A stretch of 64,000 nucleotides of DNA, from assembly GCF_001748385.1 (NCBI RefSeq), contig NZ_BCLI01000001.1, positions 661,177 to 725,176 on the forward strand, given 5' to 3'. The position numbers and the translations under genes are program-made. Origin of the DNA: Vulcanisaeta thermophila (GTDB taxonomy: Archaea; Thermoproteota; Thermoprotei; Thermoproteales; Thermocladiaceae). A model generated the notes under the pieces. The model did not search any database. It saw nothing but the letters and a program-made list of their open reading frames with translations, and was not told the origin of the DNA. This document shows, piece after piece, positions 6,630 through 15,633 of this stretch. Position 1 is the stretch's first letter; every line of letters begins with the position of its first letter.

Positions 6630-9600
6630 ATGGCTGTGTCTGGTTCTCAGATTGATGTTGATGGTGTTTTGAATTGCTTCTTACAAGGCATTAAGAGGGC
6701 TGGTAATGAGGAGGAGCTGAGGATTAACGTATCCAAGTGCATAGAGGACATGATCCTCAAACCACTGGGTATAACGCAGTACGGTCGCTACGAGTACACC
6801 CTAGTCTCTGGGGCTAGGGTGGATGCCCTCTACGGGCACGTAATCATAGAGTACAAAGCCCCAGGCAAACTCTCAACAAACACCGACATAACCAGGGCCA
6901 AGGAGCAGGTAATAAACTACATTAAAACGGAGGCTGCCTCGAAGGCTGAGTGGGATAGGTACCTGGGTATTATAATCAGTGATAGGATAGCCTTCGTGAG
7001 GTACTACAAACCACAAGATACTTGGGTCCTAAGGGGCCCGTACAACATCACCAGGGAGAGCATCATAAAGGTTATTGAGGCCCTGAGAGGGCTAAGGAGG
7101 AAGGCGCTCAGTGTGGATAACCTCCTGAGGGACTTCGGCCCCCAGTCGGAACTTGCTGGGAGGGTTATTAGGGCGTTGTATAGGAGGCTCGTTGAGAGTA
7201 GGAGCCCGAGGACTAGGGTGTTGTTTGAGGATTGGATGAGGCTCTTCAGACAGGCAACGGGTTACAGCCCCGATAGGCTGGAGGAACTACCGCAGCTAGC
7301 CCGTGAGTATGGGTTAACGGGTAACGTCAGCTATGACGCCCTCATATTCGCGATACAGACGTACTACGCCTTCATACTGAAGCTCCTCGCCGCGGAGGTT
7401 GTTTACCTATACGGCGGTGGTAGGTTTTACAAGTCCTACATAGCCGAGCTAGATGATGCATACACAAGGGGCGGTGTCGACGCCCTAAGGGATGAGCTTA
7501 GGGAGTTGGAAAGCGGCGGCGTTTTTAGGCACTTTGGCTATGAGAATTTCCTGGAGGGTGATTACTTCTCCTGGTACCTGGAGGAGCTTGATAAGGAACT
7601 TGCTGATGCACTAGCCGAAGTCGTCAGGAGGCTCTCGGACTACGAACCAGCAACGCCTCAGTTGGAGCCCGAGTACGCCAGGGACCTCCTAAAGAGACTG
7701 TACCAGCAGTTAGTACCCGGGGACATTAGGCATAACCTTGGTGAGTACTACACGCCCGACTGGCTCGCTGACTTCCTACTCGATGAGGTGGGGCTCAGCC
7801 TAGAGAACCTCATGAAGATGGGCGAGGAGGACCCACTGAAACCGCTGCAATTGAGGGTTCTGGACCCAGCATGTGGCTCGGGCACCTTCCTTGTGAGGTA
7901 CATAGCGAGGCTTAGGGCTTATGCCAGGGAGCACTTCCTGGAGGATGTACTGGTCGATTACCTACTACAGAACGTGGTTGGTTACGACCTAAACCCACTG
8001 GCTGTACTCACCGCCAGGACAAACTACCTACTCATGATTGCGGACCTGCCGAAGAGGGGGACAATAGAGATACCGATTTACATGGCCGACTCACTGATGG
8101 TTGAGAGGAGATCCACAATACTGGGTGATGTTTACGTGCTGAAGACAACGGCTGGGGAGTTCAGGATACCAGCAAGCATTGTCGAGAAGAACCTACTGCC
8201 AGGTATACTCCACGAGGTGACTGACGCACTGAGGAATAGGTACAAGCCGGAGGATTTCAAAGCAAGACTAAAGTACAGGTTCAGGGAGTTAGAGGAAAAC
8301 GAGCTCAACGTCCTGGTGGATTTCTACAGCACGCTACTAAAGCTGGAGGAGGAGGGTAAGGACGATGTGTGGGTATCCATAATAAGGAACGCCTTCGCAC
8401 CAATACTGAGGGGCAGGTTCGACTATGTTGTGGGTAACCCACCATGGGTTAATTGGGAAAACCTGCCTGAGGACTTCAGGGAGTTGTCCAATGACTTGTG
8501 GCAGCACTATGGATTAGTAGGGAGGGGTGCAGGTTTTAAGAGGGACTTGGCGATGCTCTTCATGGCCAGGTGCTTCGACCTCTACCTAAAACCAGGCGGT
8601 AAGCACGCATTCCTAATGCCGTTCACGGTATTCAAGTCACAGGCTGGTACTGGCTTTAGGAGGTTCCTAGCCACCAAAACCAAGGTGCATGTTGTGCACG
8701 ACATGGTATCTTTAAGGCCGTTCGAAGAGGCTACGAATGAAACCTCGGCAATAGTTGCTGAGAAAGTATGCGAGGTTAATAAGACATGCCCTGAAATGAG
8801 CAAGGTGATTACAGAGAATATGAAGGGGGTTAGGCACGTAATATGGGTTAACAGGACAGGGAAGCCCATACCCACTGATATGCATTTGGAGGACGTCCTC
8901 AAGGTTACGGAGAGGTTTGAGGCCATAATGACGCCCGTAGTGGAGGGAGACCCCTCAAGCTCTTGGATGCAGGTAACAAGGAAAGCGCTGCCTTACATTA
9001 GGAAGGTAACCTCTGGGCCCTCATCATACGAGGCGCATGCGGGAGTATATACGGCTCTAAACCAGGTATACTTCATACAGATTAAGCAGAGGCTCCCGGA
9101 TGGTAAGTTGCTAATCACTAACCCACCGGAGCCTGGGCAGAAGAAGAGGGTTAAGCAGGTCGAGGTGACTGTAGAGCCTGACCTTGTCTACCCACTCATT
9201 AGGGGCAGGGACGTTAAGAAGTGGTACGTGGATTTCAGTAACAGATACATCATAATACCTCACTATGAGAATGGAGAACCAATACCTTTAGAGGAACTCA
9301 AAATCAAGTACCCGCTTACGTACGGTTATCTTTATCAGTTTAAGGAAGAGCTCAAAGATAGGGGCATCAAGCCATTTATCTCGCTAAGGAAAATGATTAG
9401 AAGTGCTGAGTCAAAAACTGAGAAAAACTCCGCACTGGGGAAGCTAGAGAGCAACTTCCACATAGTAGATAACATAGGCCCCTACACCTTCGCCCCCTAC
9501 AGGGTAGTGTGGAAGGAGGTCTCAGCCCGAAAGCAGGTAGGGGGTTTTCATGTGGCGGTTTTAGAGCCGGTTGATGACAGATACTTAGGAAGGAAAGTTC

Positions 9601-10004
9601 CTATACCGGAGCATACGGTAATATTAATCCCGTTTAATGATGCTATGGAAGCATATTACGTGGCTGGTATTTTAAACTCAACCGTAGCTGCTATGTACGG
9701 CACATACATGGTCAGTAGTTCATTAAGTCAAATGCTTATACCGAAGTATAATGCTGATAATCCCCTTCATAATGAGATAGCTAGACTTTCTAGGAAAGCC
9801 CATGAGCTTGCTAAATGCATTTACTCTAAGATCAAGCCCGATTACTGCAGGGAGGTTAGGGACCCAGGGAGTGAGCTTAGGAGGGTTGAGGATGAGCTTG
9901 ATAAAGCCGTGGCCCAGCTCTACGGCATACCCGAGGACGCCCTGGAGGAGTTCAGGAAGTTACTGGGTGTATTGGCTGGTGAGGGTGTTCCTGAAGAGGG
10001 GTGA
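6630..10004 (+). CDS. Single-chain nuclease / N6-adenine DNA methylase (type IIG- or PglX-like)
   Basis: 1124 residues. The N-terminal domain has a PD-(D/E)xK signature (Asp65 ... Glu74-Tyr-Lys76), typical of the nuclease module of fused restriction-modification enzymes. A helical region precedes the LGEYYTP entry to the methylase core; SAM motif I (DPACGSGTF) is near residue 412 and catalytic motif IV (NPPW) near 603. The remaining 500 residues should hold the target-recognition domain. Eco57I-type type IIG enzymes and the BREX methylase PglX share this core. The downstream BrxL remnants make a BREX-like system possible, with this protein supplying host methylation and possibly cleavage. The ATG lies about 30 bp after an AT-rich TATA-like stretch. 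Confidence 0.85.
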   Translation: MAVSGSQIDVDGVLNCFLQGIKRAGNEEELRINVSKCIEDMILKPLGITQYGRYEYTLVSGARVDALYGHVIIEYKAPGKLSTNTDITRAKEQVINYIKTEAASKAEWDRYLGIIISDRIAFVRYYKPQDTWVLRGPYNITRESIIKVIEALRGLRRKALSVDNLLRDFGPQSELAGRVIRALYRRLVESRSPRTRVLFEDWMRLFRQATGYSPDRLEELPQLAREYGLTGNVSYDALIFAIQTYYAFILKLLAAEVVYLYGGGRFYKSYIAELDDAYTRGGVDALRDELRELESGGVFRHFGYENFLEGDYFSWYLEELDKELADALAEVVRRLSDYEPATPQLEPEYARDLLKRLYQQLVPGDIRHNLGEYYTPDWLADFLLDEVGLSLENLMKMGEEDPLKPLQLRVLDPACGSGTFLVRYIARLRAYAREHFLEDVLVDYLLQNVVGYDLNPLAVLTARTNYLLMIADLPKRGTIEIPIYMADSLMVERRSTILGDVYVLKTTAGEFRIPASIVEKNLLPGILHEVTDALRNRYKPEDFKARLKYRFRELEENELNVLVDFYSTLLKLEEEGKDDVWVSIIRNAFAPILRGRFDYVVGNPPWVNWENLPEDFRELSNDLWQHYGLVGRGAGFKRDLAMLFMARCFDLYLKPGGKHAFLMPFTVFKSQAGTGFRRFLATKTKVHVVHDMVSLRPFEEATNETSAIVAEKVCEVNKTCPEMSKVITENMKGVRHVIWVNRTGKPIPTDMHLEDVLKVTERFEAIMTPVVEGDPSSSWMQVTRKALPYIRKVTSGPSSYEAHAGVYTALNQVYFIQIKQRLPDGKLLITNPPEPGQKKRVKQVEVTVEPDLVYPLIRGRDVKKWYVDFSNRYIIIPHYENGEPIPLEELKIKYPLTYGYLYQFKEELKDRGIKPFISLRKMIRSAESKTEKNSALGKLESNFHIVDNIGPYTFAPYRVVWKEVSARKQVGGFHVAVLEPVDDRYLGRKVPIPEHTVILIPFNDAMEAYYVAGILNSTVAAMYGTYMVSSSLSQMLIPKYNADNPLHNEIARLSRKAHELAKCIYSKIKPDYCREVRDPGSELRRVEDELDKAVAQLYGIPEDALEEFRKLLGVLAGEGVPEEG

Positions 10005-10330
10005 GGGCGTCACGGGGGTTGTTAGGCCCTCGGTGAAGTTTCTCAAGGTCGATGTTGTTGCTGGGCAGACTGATTACCTGGAGGTTAATATTGTGACTGC
10101 GGAGCTTTGTGATAAGGCTGTGCTCGTTCTTAGGTGGCCCTGGGGGCACGCAGACGCTGAACCTTGGTGATGGTAGGCATAGGATTGAGGTTAAGGTCCC
10201 TGAGGGGGTTTATGAGGTTGCGTATAGTTTTAAGTGCTCTGACTATGAGCATGATGGTAGTGTTAAGGTAACGGCATCCTCCAGGGTGTCGGAGGGGCCT
10301 AGGAGGCCCAGGACTCTTAGACTTGGGTGA
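9985..10330 (+). pseudogene. Frameshifted beta-sandwich-like protein between methylase and brxL fragment
   Basis: Two overlapping frames carry one continuous-looking protein. The first, from GTG 9985 overlapping the methylase end, reads RPSVKFLKVDVVAGQTDYL...AVLVLRW. The second continues GTQTLNLGDGRHRIEV...VAYSF to 10330. The break is at a run of five G at about 10142-10146; removing one G joins the frames in register. Alternating hydrophobic strands suggest an Ig-like beta sandwich, and the family is unknown. Its 3' end overlaps the start of the brxL fragment, so it was the middle gene of an operon. Either a genuine frameshift mutation or a homopolymer sequencing error. Confidence 0.55.
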
Positions 10331-10596
10331 TGGTTGTGGGTGATCTTTATGCTAAGATTAGGAGGGCTTTTGGGGACTATGATGTGGATAAGAGCCTACT
10401 TCATGAGACGGAGATATCTAGGTTGCCGGGTTTTATTGCTGAGTACCTCATAACGGAGTATGCGATGGAGTATCCCAATGATTGGCAGACGAGGCTTAGG
10501 GAGTTCATTAAACGGCATTATTTTGAGGCTATAGTAATTGATTTTGAGGACAACCCCTGGGTCAGCATCATTAGGCTTAAGGCCGGAAGATCCTGA
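10330..10596 (+). pseudogene. N-terminal fragment of BrxL/Lon-like protein with foreign tail
   Basis: 88 residues from ATG 10330. Residues 5-65 resemble the N-terminal domain of BrxL (Lon-like AAA+ protein of BREX systems): KIRRAFGDYDVDKSLL, then SRLPGFIAEYLITEYA and FIKRHYF. The full family is several times longer (about 600-700 residues). After residue 65 the sequence departs from what the family should show and ends with FEDNPWVSIIR plus eight residues, the same tail as the RHH protein at 4587-4949. The matching C-terminal piece lies at 15928-16251. The gene is therefore interrupted and presumably inactive. Confidence 0.6.
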
Positions 10597-11096
10597 GAAC
10601 CTCCTCGGCCACTGTGCATGGGACTATGCATGCCCTCTTCATGAAACTCCAAGCTTGTTTGGGCCTTTACCGGGCCTTGGCTTCCTGCCAGGCACTAGCC
10701 TAACCACGGCGACGGTATATGCACAGTAGTAGTAATAGGGCTAGAGTCAAGGGCCAAGCCTAAACCCGTCTGGAGACACATAAGGGGGACGTGTGGTGCC
10801 CTTGTATGGTGTCTGGGTTAGGTACTAAGGCTTGTCTAAAGCAAAAATTAGGGGGAATTTTGAGTTTCGTGATTGAAGAAACTTTGGCACTTTTGCGGGA
10901 TTCTAACTTAGGGTTCTTCAGGCTTTTAATATTTCGTTGTAACTATAATGCACGATTAGACACTCGTACAATACATCATCTCATTCTCATAATTAACATT
11001 ACTGTTTTACACTTATATAACAAACCTCTTGGTTTGGTTATCTATTGAGTCAGATTTATAGTCGACCGTAAAAATACGTCACTACGCTCTAACGTA
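10597..11096. other. 500-bp junction region, no gene recognised
   Basis: No convincing gene. On the minus strand a short stretch reads RACIVPCTVAEEVLRIFRP and ends at 10581, and another reads VVRLVPGRKPRPGKGPNK; both look like scraps of lost genes. Base composition shifts from the mixed composition of the methylase operon to the strongly AT-rich cassette at about 10840. The region probably contains the left junction of the inserted metabolic cassette. Confidence 0.4.
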
Positions 11097-11100
11097 ATGC

Positions 11101-11108
11101 TTATAAAG
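11101..11108 (+). promoter_or_regulatory. TATA box of SDR gene
   Basis: TTATAAAG lies 25-29 bp before ATG 11130. This decides the start: the upstream ATG at 11097 would put the TATA box inside the coding region. Confidence 0.55.
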
Positions 11109-11129
11109 GGGTTTTTCCTCATAACGTCA

Positions 11130-11858
11130 ATGTCAGAGGAGGTTGCAATAGTAGCTGGTGGTGCGGGGGATATTGGTTTTGCGGTGGTTAAACGACTTCT
11201 TAAAATGAATTACAAGGTAGCTATATGGGATGTAAAACCTGAAAATGAGATAACTGCATTAATAAAATCATTGAAGGAAGAAGGTAGTAATGTGTTAGGT
11301 ATATCGGTTGATGCAACGGATTATAATGGTGTGGAACGTGCATATAACATAACTAAAAGAACATTTAATAATTACAAGGTTACAGTTCTAGTTAACTCAA
11401 TAGGTATTGAAACTTTAAAGCATTTTCATGAGATGTCGTGGGAGGAATGGAGTAGAGAATTACTTGTAAATTTATTGGCCCCAGCTAATACTATACGTGT
11501 GGTTCTACCTGAGATGATAGCTAATAAGAAGGGTACTGTAATAAATATAACAAGCATATGGTCCACAAGGATTGGGCCTTTAAGATCAGCTTACATTACA
11601 GCAAAGTGGGGCTTACTAGCATTAACTAAATCTCTCCAAGAGGAATATAGAGAATATGGTATAAGATTCGTCGCGGTAAGTCCTGGTCCTGTATATACTG
11701 GGATGACAAAGAGGCTCCTTAAGGGACCTAAACCACCTGAATGGATGAATCCCGATGATATAGCTGATGTAATAGAGTTCGTATTATCAGAAAAAGGCAA
11801 AAATATAGTGGGAGGCGAGATACAAGTATATGGCTGGGGAAAACCTATAGGTTTTTAA
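11130..11858 (+). CDS. Short-chain dehydrogenase/reductase (SDR)
   Basis: 242 residues from ATG 11130. Classical SDR features: nucleotide-binding GGAGDIG at 10-16, a strand-4 VNS..G motif at about 88, and catalytic Ser142, Tyr155 and Lys159 (Y-x3-K). It reduces or oxidises an alcohol/ketone with NAD(P). Codon use is AT-rich (AGA, ATA, TTA), unlike the GC-richer methylase operon, marking it as part of an acquired cassette with the flavoprotein, carrier and isochorismatase-like genes. The substrate cannot be told from sequence. Confidence 0.85.
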   Translation: MSEEVAIVAGGAGDIGFAVVKRLLKMNYKVAIWDVKPENEITALIKSLKEEGSNVLGISVDATDYNGVERAYNITKRTFNNYKVTVLVNSIGIETLKHFHEMSWEEWSRELLVNLLAPANTIRVVLPEMIANKKGTVINITSIWSTRIGPLRSAYITAKWGLLALTKSLQEEYREYGIRFVAVSPGPVYTGMTKRLLKGPKPPEWMNPDDIADVIEFVLSEKGKNIVGGEIQVYGWGKPIGF

Positions 11859-11865
11859 TTCAATC

Positions 11866-13293
11866 TTAATTTCTTAACTTAAGTACATACTTAACGGCGT
11901 CCTCTCCTGCGATTTTTCCGAACGTAAGTCCTCTTAGGAATGAAGTACCGCCCAGATGGCCCTTAAAGTATATACCTCCCATTAATTCCCCTACAGCCCA
12001 AAGTCCTTTTATCCAATTACCACTTGTATCTAAAACTCTGCCGTTAAGGTCTGTTTTTAAGCCTATGTATGGATATGTGATTCTAGCTTCAATAGGGTAT
12101 GCATAAAATGGTGGTGTATCTATGGTTATGGCCCAGTTAGATTTCTCTGGGTTAAGCCCTCTAGTGGATTTACCGTCTATATTAAACGGATCAAACTTAC
12201 CTGGTTGGACAGCCTTATTATATTCATTGATTGTTTCAAGGAATTTTGACGGATCCTTTAATCCATAATCTATAAGCTTCCTAGCTAATCCTTCTAAGCT
12301 GTCAGATTCTATAGGAGGTAATCCTGAAAGAATAGCTCTTTCATGACCAGGTATTTCTAATACTTTTTTATCGAAAATTAAGAAGGCCTTATTTAGAGGT
12401 TGTTGGAATATCACCTTAGCAACATAGTCATAATATTCCTCCACGGTACCCATGCCCTCATCTACGAACCTATGCCCATATATATTAATTAAAATGCCAT
12501 ATGGATATATTAATACCACAGGCTCGACTTCTTTACTTCGAGCATCAACAGGTTCCGCATGAAATCCACCCCATTCACCATCTAATGCAGCGCCAACCTC
12601 AAGAGCCATCCTGATTCCCTCACCCATATGATAAATCTCTTCTTTTCCCAGTATACTATCTAAATAAATAGCATTAGGACCTATATATTCAACTAACATA
12701 TTTATATTTTTCTGAAATCCTCCTGTAGCTAAAATTATAGCTTTAGCATTAACTCTTACTGAATCACCATCTCTTTGCCTTACGTATACACCATTTATAT
12801 TACCATTATCATCAAGGGATAATTTCCACGCGGTACTTTCATAAGCTACCTGGAGTCCTTTAGATCGTGCATATGATAATAAAGTCTCTATTACTGCCAG
12901 TCCATTACCAACTGGCGCGCACCTTGGTCTCTTAGCGGTTAAAAACATGGGCATAGGCACCTTTTCTATCTTAACCCCATGATCCTTAATCCATTTTATA
13001 GCTTTGGTACCTTCTATCTGTAATTTCTTCCAATACTCAATATTAGTCTTTTCTGTTAAATACTTGACTGCATCTTCGACAAGATACTCAGATACCTTTT
13101 CACAATTATCGTCAAGTCTTAAATAGGCGGTTGTATGTCTTGAACTACCACCAAATAGTTCAGGCCTAACCCGTTCTAGCATCAATACGTTTAACCTTAC
13201 CCCCATTTCTTCTGCAGTTTCTAAAGCTGCAAGAGCTGCGGAAACTCCAGAAATTCCAGCCCCCACCACTATAATATCAAATTCGTCTCCCAT
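11866..13293 (-). CDS. FAD-dependent fumarate reductase / tricarballylate dehydrogenase-like flavoprotein
   Basis: 475 residues. The N-terminus has the dinucleotide fold VVGAGISG at about residues 10-17 and a following acidic-end strand (MLER). A GGSSRHTTAYLR segment follows, as in the fumarate-reductase/tricarballylate dehydrogenase flavoprotein family, then a GGF box and a C-terminal GLWAVGELMGG...LGGTSF...FGKIAGE that completes the FAD site. Likely a soluble dehydrogenase of a dicarboxylate, tricarboxylate or ketosteroid-like substrate. It ends 7 bp from the convergent SDR and follows the MFS carrier gene on the same strand (49 bp gap), so uptake and oxidation are probably coupled. AT-rich. 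Confidence 0.8.
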   Translation of the reverse strand: MGDEFDIIVVGAGISGVSAALAALETAEEMGVRLNVLMLERVRPELFGGSSRHTTAYLRLDDNCEKVSEYLVEDAVKYLTEKTNIEYWKKLQIEGTKAIKWIKDHGVKIEKVPMPMFLTAKRPRCAPVGNGLAVIETLLSYARSKGLQVAYESTAWKLSLDDNGNINGVYVRQRDGDSVRVNAKAIILATGGFQKNINMLVEYIGPNAIYLDSILGKEEIYHMGEGIRMALEVGAALDGEWGGFHAEPVDARSKEVEPVVLIYPYGILINIYGHRFVDEGMGTVEEYYDYVAKVIFQQPLNKAFLIFDKKVLEIPGHERAILSGLPPIESDSLEGLARKLIDYGLKDPSKFLETINEYNKAVQPGKFDPFNIDGKSTRGLNPEKSNWAITIDTPPFYAYPIEARITYPYIGLKTDLNGRVLDTSGNWIKGLWAVGELMGGIYFKGHLGGTSFLRGLTFGKIAGEDAVKYVLKLRN

Positions 13294-13342
13294 TAAGAAC
13301 CAATAAATATTTAATTTTAAAGCATTACCCCTATAATATTCA

Positions 13343-14641
13343 TCATACTGTTCTACTTAAATCCACGCCCTTAGTTTCAGGAAGCCAAATCCATGCTACG
13401 ATTGCACCTATTAAAGTTGATATAGCTACGTATAATACAGATAAGGCAGCAGAGTGAGTTACATATAAAAAGTATAAACTTATATAAGGTATAAATCCAC
13501 CATATATCCCAGTGGATATTTGATAAGCAAGATTAAAGCCCGTGGTCCTTACATTTGCAGGTACTAATTCTGGATATGCAGCTCCTAATGCAGCATTACC
13601 TAGTGCTGCATATAATATTAATTCTAAAGTAACAAGGCTTAATATTATCACATTATTTGTAATAGTAAATACATAGAATGATGGTATTACGGTAATAGTA
13701 GCCAATGTATATGCTAATCTAAAAATCGCCCTTCTACCATATCTATCACTCAATATACCTCCTGCTATATAGAAAAATATTGTTATTATGTATATAAGTA
13801 CAAATGAAAATAATGTCGTTACATACGGCACCTTTGAAACCTGAAGCCAAAATGTGTAGGTAGTTAGAAATGAAGAGTAGAAAATAGCCGTTTCAGCAAT
13901 CTGAAGCAAAAGAACAATTATAAAAGGTTTCCAAGCTTTCCTAAAAGCATCAACTAATGGGATCTTACTGATTTTACCTGCACTAGCATAGGCATGAAAG
14001 ACAGGCGTTTCCTCTAATTTAAATCTCATTATTATACCAACGATTATAATTATCGCACCTAACCAAAATGGTATTCGCCAACCCCATGCATATAATCCCT
14101 CACTACCAATAATTGTGGAGACTAAATAAACTGTCGATACGCTAAATGCAAAACCGAGAGGCCACATAGCTTGAATAATACTTGCATACAGTGCCCGTCT
14201 ATTGAAGGGAGCATGTTCAATTATATACGTTGTAGCTGATCCAAATTCACCACCGAGACCCAATCCCTGAAGTAACCTAAATAACACTAATAATACAGTC
14301 GCCCAAACTCCTATTACTGCATATGTTGGTAAGAAACCTATACCCAGAGAAGCCAATCCCATAAGTAATAATGTAAGGATGAATGCGGTCTTCCTACCCA
14401 CCTTATCTGCAATATGTCCGAATATTATCGCACCGATGGGTCTCATAACGTAACCAACACCAAAAACTAATAATGCATTAAGCATGGCGACTATAGGGGT
14501 CTTAGTTGGTGGAAATAGAACTTTCCCTAAAATAGGGGCTACATATGCATATACAACAAAATCATAAATCTCAATGAACATTCCTATACCTGAAGCAGCA
14601 GTAATGTAAGCTAGACTTGATCTAGTGGGTTTTATACTCAC
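13343..14641 (-). CDS. MFS metabolite:H+ symporter
   Basis: 432 residues, twelve predicted membrane helices. It shows hallmarks of the metabolite:H+ symporter family (ProP, KgtP, ShiA, citrate/tricarballylate carriers): an IEIYDFVVYAYVAP first helix, the MRPIGAIIFGHIADKVGRKTAF signature loop between helices 2 and 3, and RLLQGLGLGGEFG in helix 4. Probably imports an organic acid for the neighbouring flavoprotein. GTG start; an AT-rich TATA-like TTTAAAAAT sits about 25 bp upstream. AT-rich like its neighbours. Confidence 0.85.
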   Translation of the reverse strand: MSIKPTRSSLAYITAASGIGMFIEIYDFVVYAYVAPILGKVLFPPTKTPIVAMLNALLVFGVGYVMRPIGAIIFGHIADKVGRKTAFILTLLLMGLASLGIGFLPTYAVIGVWATVLLVLFRLLQGLGLGGEFGSATTYIIEHAPFNRRALYASIIQAMWPLGFAFSVSTVYLVSTIIGSEGLYAWGWRIPFWLGAIIIIVGIIMRFKLEETPVFHAYASAGKISKIPLVDAFRKAWKPFIIVLLLQIAETAIFYSSFLTTYTFWLQVSKVPYVTTLFSFVLIYIITIFFYIAGGILSDRYGRRAIFRLAYTLATITVIPSFYVFTITNNVIILSLVTLELILYAALGNAALGAAYPELVPANVRTTGFNLAYQISTGIYGGFIPYISLYFLYVTHSAALSVLYVAISTLIGAIVAWIWLPETKGVDLSRTV

Positions 14642-15069
14642 AATTCTTCGTTCATATTATGATTTTTAAATTTTTCCCTATTTAGTTCTTACTAAATTCC
14701 GTGACATCATACTAATGATGTATGCGATGTATATAACCAGGCAAAGCGATGGTTCCACCACCAAGCCCACAGCAGTACCCCCAACACCAGGTATATAACC
14801 CACGGAGGAATCTTCAACAACACCCCACACTAACTTAAAAATCAACTACTTCTTCTAGATAGGGGCAGCCCTGAGGTAAGGGAGCAAAACGAGACTCGCA
14901 AATCCTAACGTGGAGATGCCTTAAAAAGTTCTCCCTTAAATTAATAATGATGCAGCGAGGCCCCGAGGACAGTCCAGACCTCTCCTAGTCTAAATATACT
15001 AAGCGGCAAGCCACCCATAAATGCTTATTGATAAGGATAAAATTTAAATACCCAATAAGTAGTTTTTAA
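14642..15069. other. 428-bp intergenic region with promoters
   Basis: It separates the divergent MFS and isochorismatase-like genes. Both promoters are visible (TTTAAAAAT near 14668 on the minus strand, AATTTAAATA at 15041-15050 on the plus strand). The middle, about 14740-15000, is more GC-rich than either flank and contains no reading frame I can support. It may be a scrap of older sequence caught inside the cassette. Confidence 0.4.
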
Positions 15070-15633
15070 ATGATGGTTCAGAAAGATCTTCTTAGAGATA
15101 TCCTTAGGCCTGAGGGTTCTATTCTTATCGTGTTCGATGTACACAGATCGCTCTATGAGCAGATATTCAATAGAGAGGAATTTCTTTACGCGTTAAATGC
15201 TGTGATTAATTCGGCTAGGAGGGCTAAAGTGCCCATTATATTCACTAGAATAACGCCATATCCGCAGGGATTTCAACCACCAAATTTAAAGTTACCTTGG
15301 CGTGGTCGTTTTAGGCCTGAGGGAGCGGAACTTATCGTATCCCCTAAGCCTGAAGATATAATAATAGATAAAAACACATGGTCATTGTTTGTGGGAACTA
15401 ATGTAGAAAGATTACTAATTAATTCCCACAGATATACTGTAGTCTTCACTGGCATAGCCACGGAAGTAGGAATAGAAACTAGTGCTAGACATGCTTATAC
15501 ACTAGGCTTCATACCAGTAATTATTAGTGATGCAGTATCATCTTATGATAAAGAGGCTCATGAAAGATCATTAGCTAATATGAAGATATTCTTTCCAGTA
15601 ATAACGTCTAAAGAATTAGAAAACTATTGGTAG
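15070..15633 (+). CDS. Isochorismatase-fold hydrolase lacking the nucleophilic cysteine
   Basis: 187 residues of the isochorismatase-like hydrolase fold: Asp23 (IVFDVHRSL), Lys101 (IIIDKNTWSLF) and the GIATEVGIETSARHA segment. In amidohydrolases of this fold (nicotinamidase, carbamoylases) this last segment carries the catalytic Cys; here the position is Gly134. True isochorismatases such as EntB and PhzD also lack the Cys, so a vinyl-ether or other non-amidase reaction is more likely than amide hydrolysis. TATA-like AATTTAAATA is about 25 bp upstream of the ATG. AT-rich, the last gene of the cassette. Confidence 0.8.
   Translation: MMVQKDLLRDILRPEGSILIVFDVHRSLYEQIFNREEFLYALNAVINSARRAKVPIIFTRITPYPQGFQPPNLKLPWRGRFRPEGAELIVSPKPEDIIIDKNTWSLFVGTNVERLLINSHRYTVVFTGIATEVGIETSARHAYTLGFIPVIISDAVSSYDKEAHERSLANMKIFFPVITSKELENYW

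Noticed and set aside
8366-8392. DDVWVSIIR in the methylase resembling the FEDNPWVSIIR tail
   Set aside because: It lies in a position where related methylases have a similar conserved strand before NPPW, and the DNA is not similar. Coincidence.
10791-11048. 85-codon frame before the SDR gene
   Set aside because: AT-rich region with no domain pattern or promoter; likely random frame.
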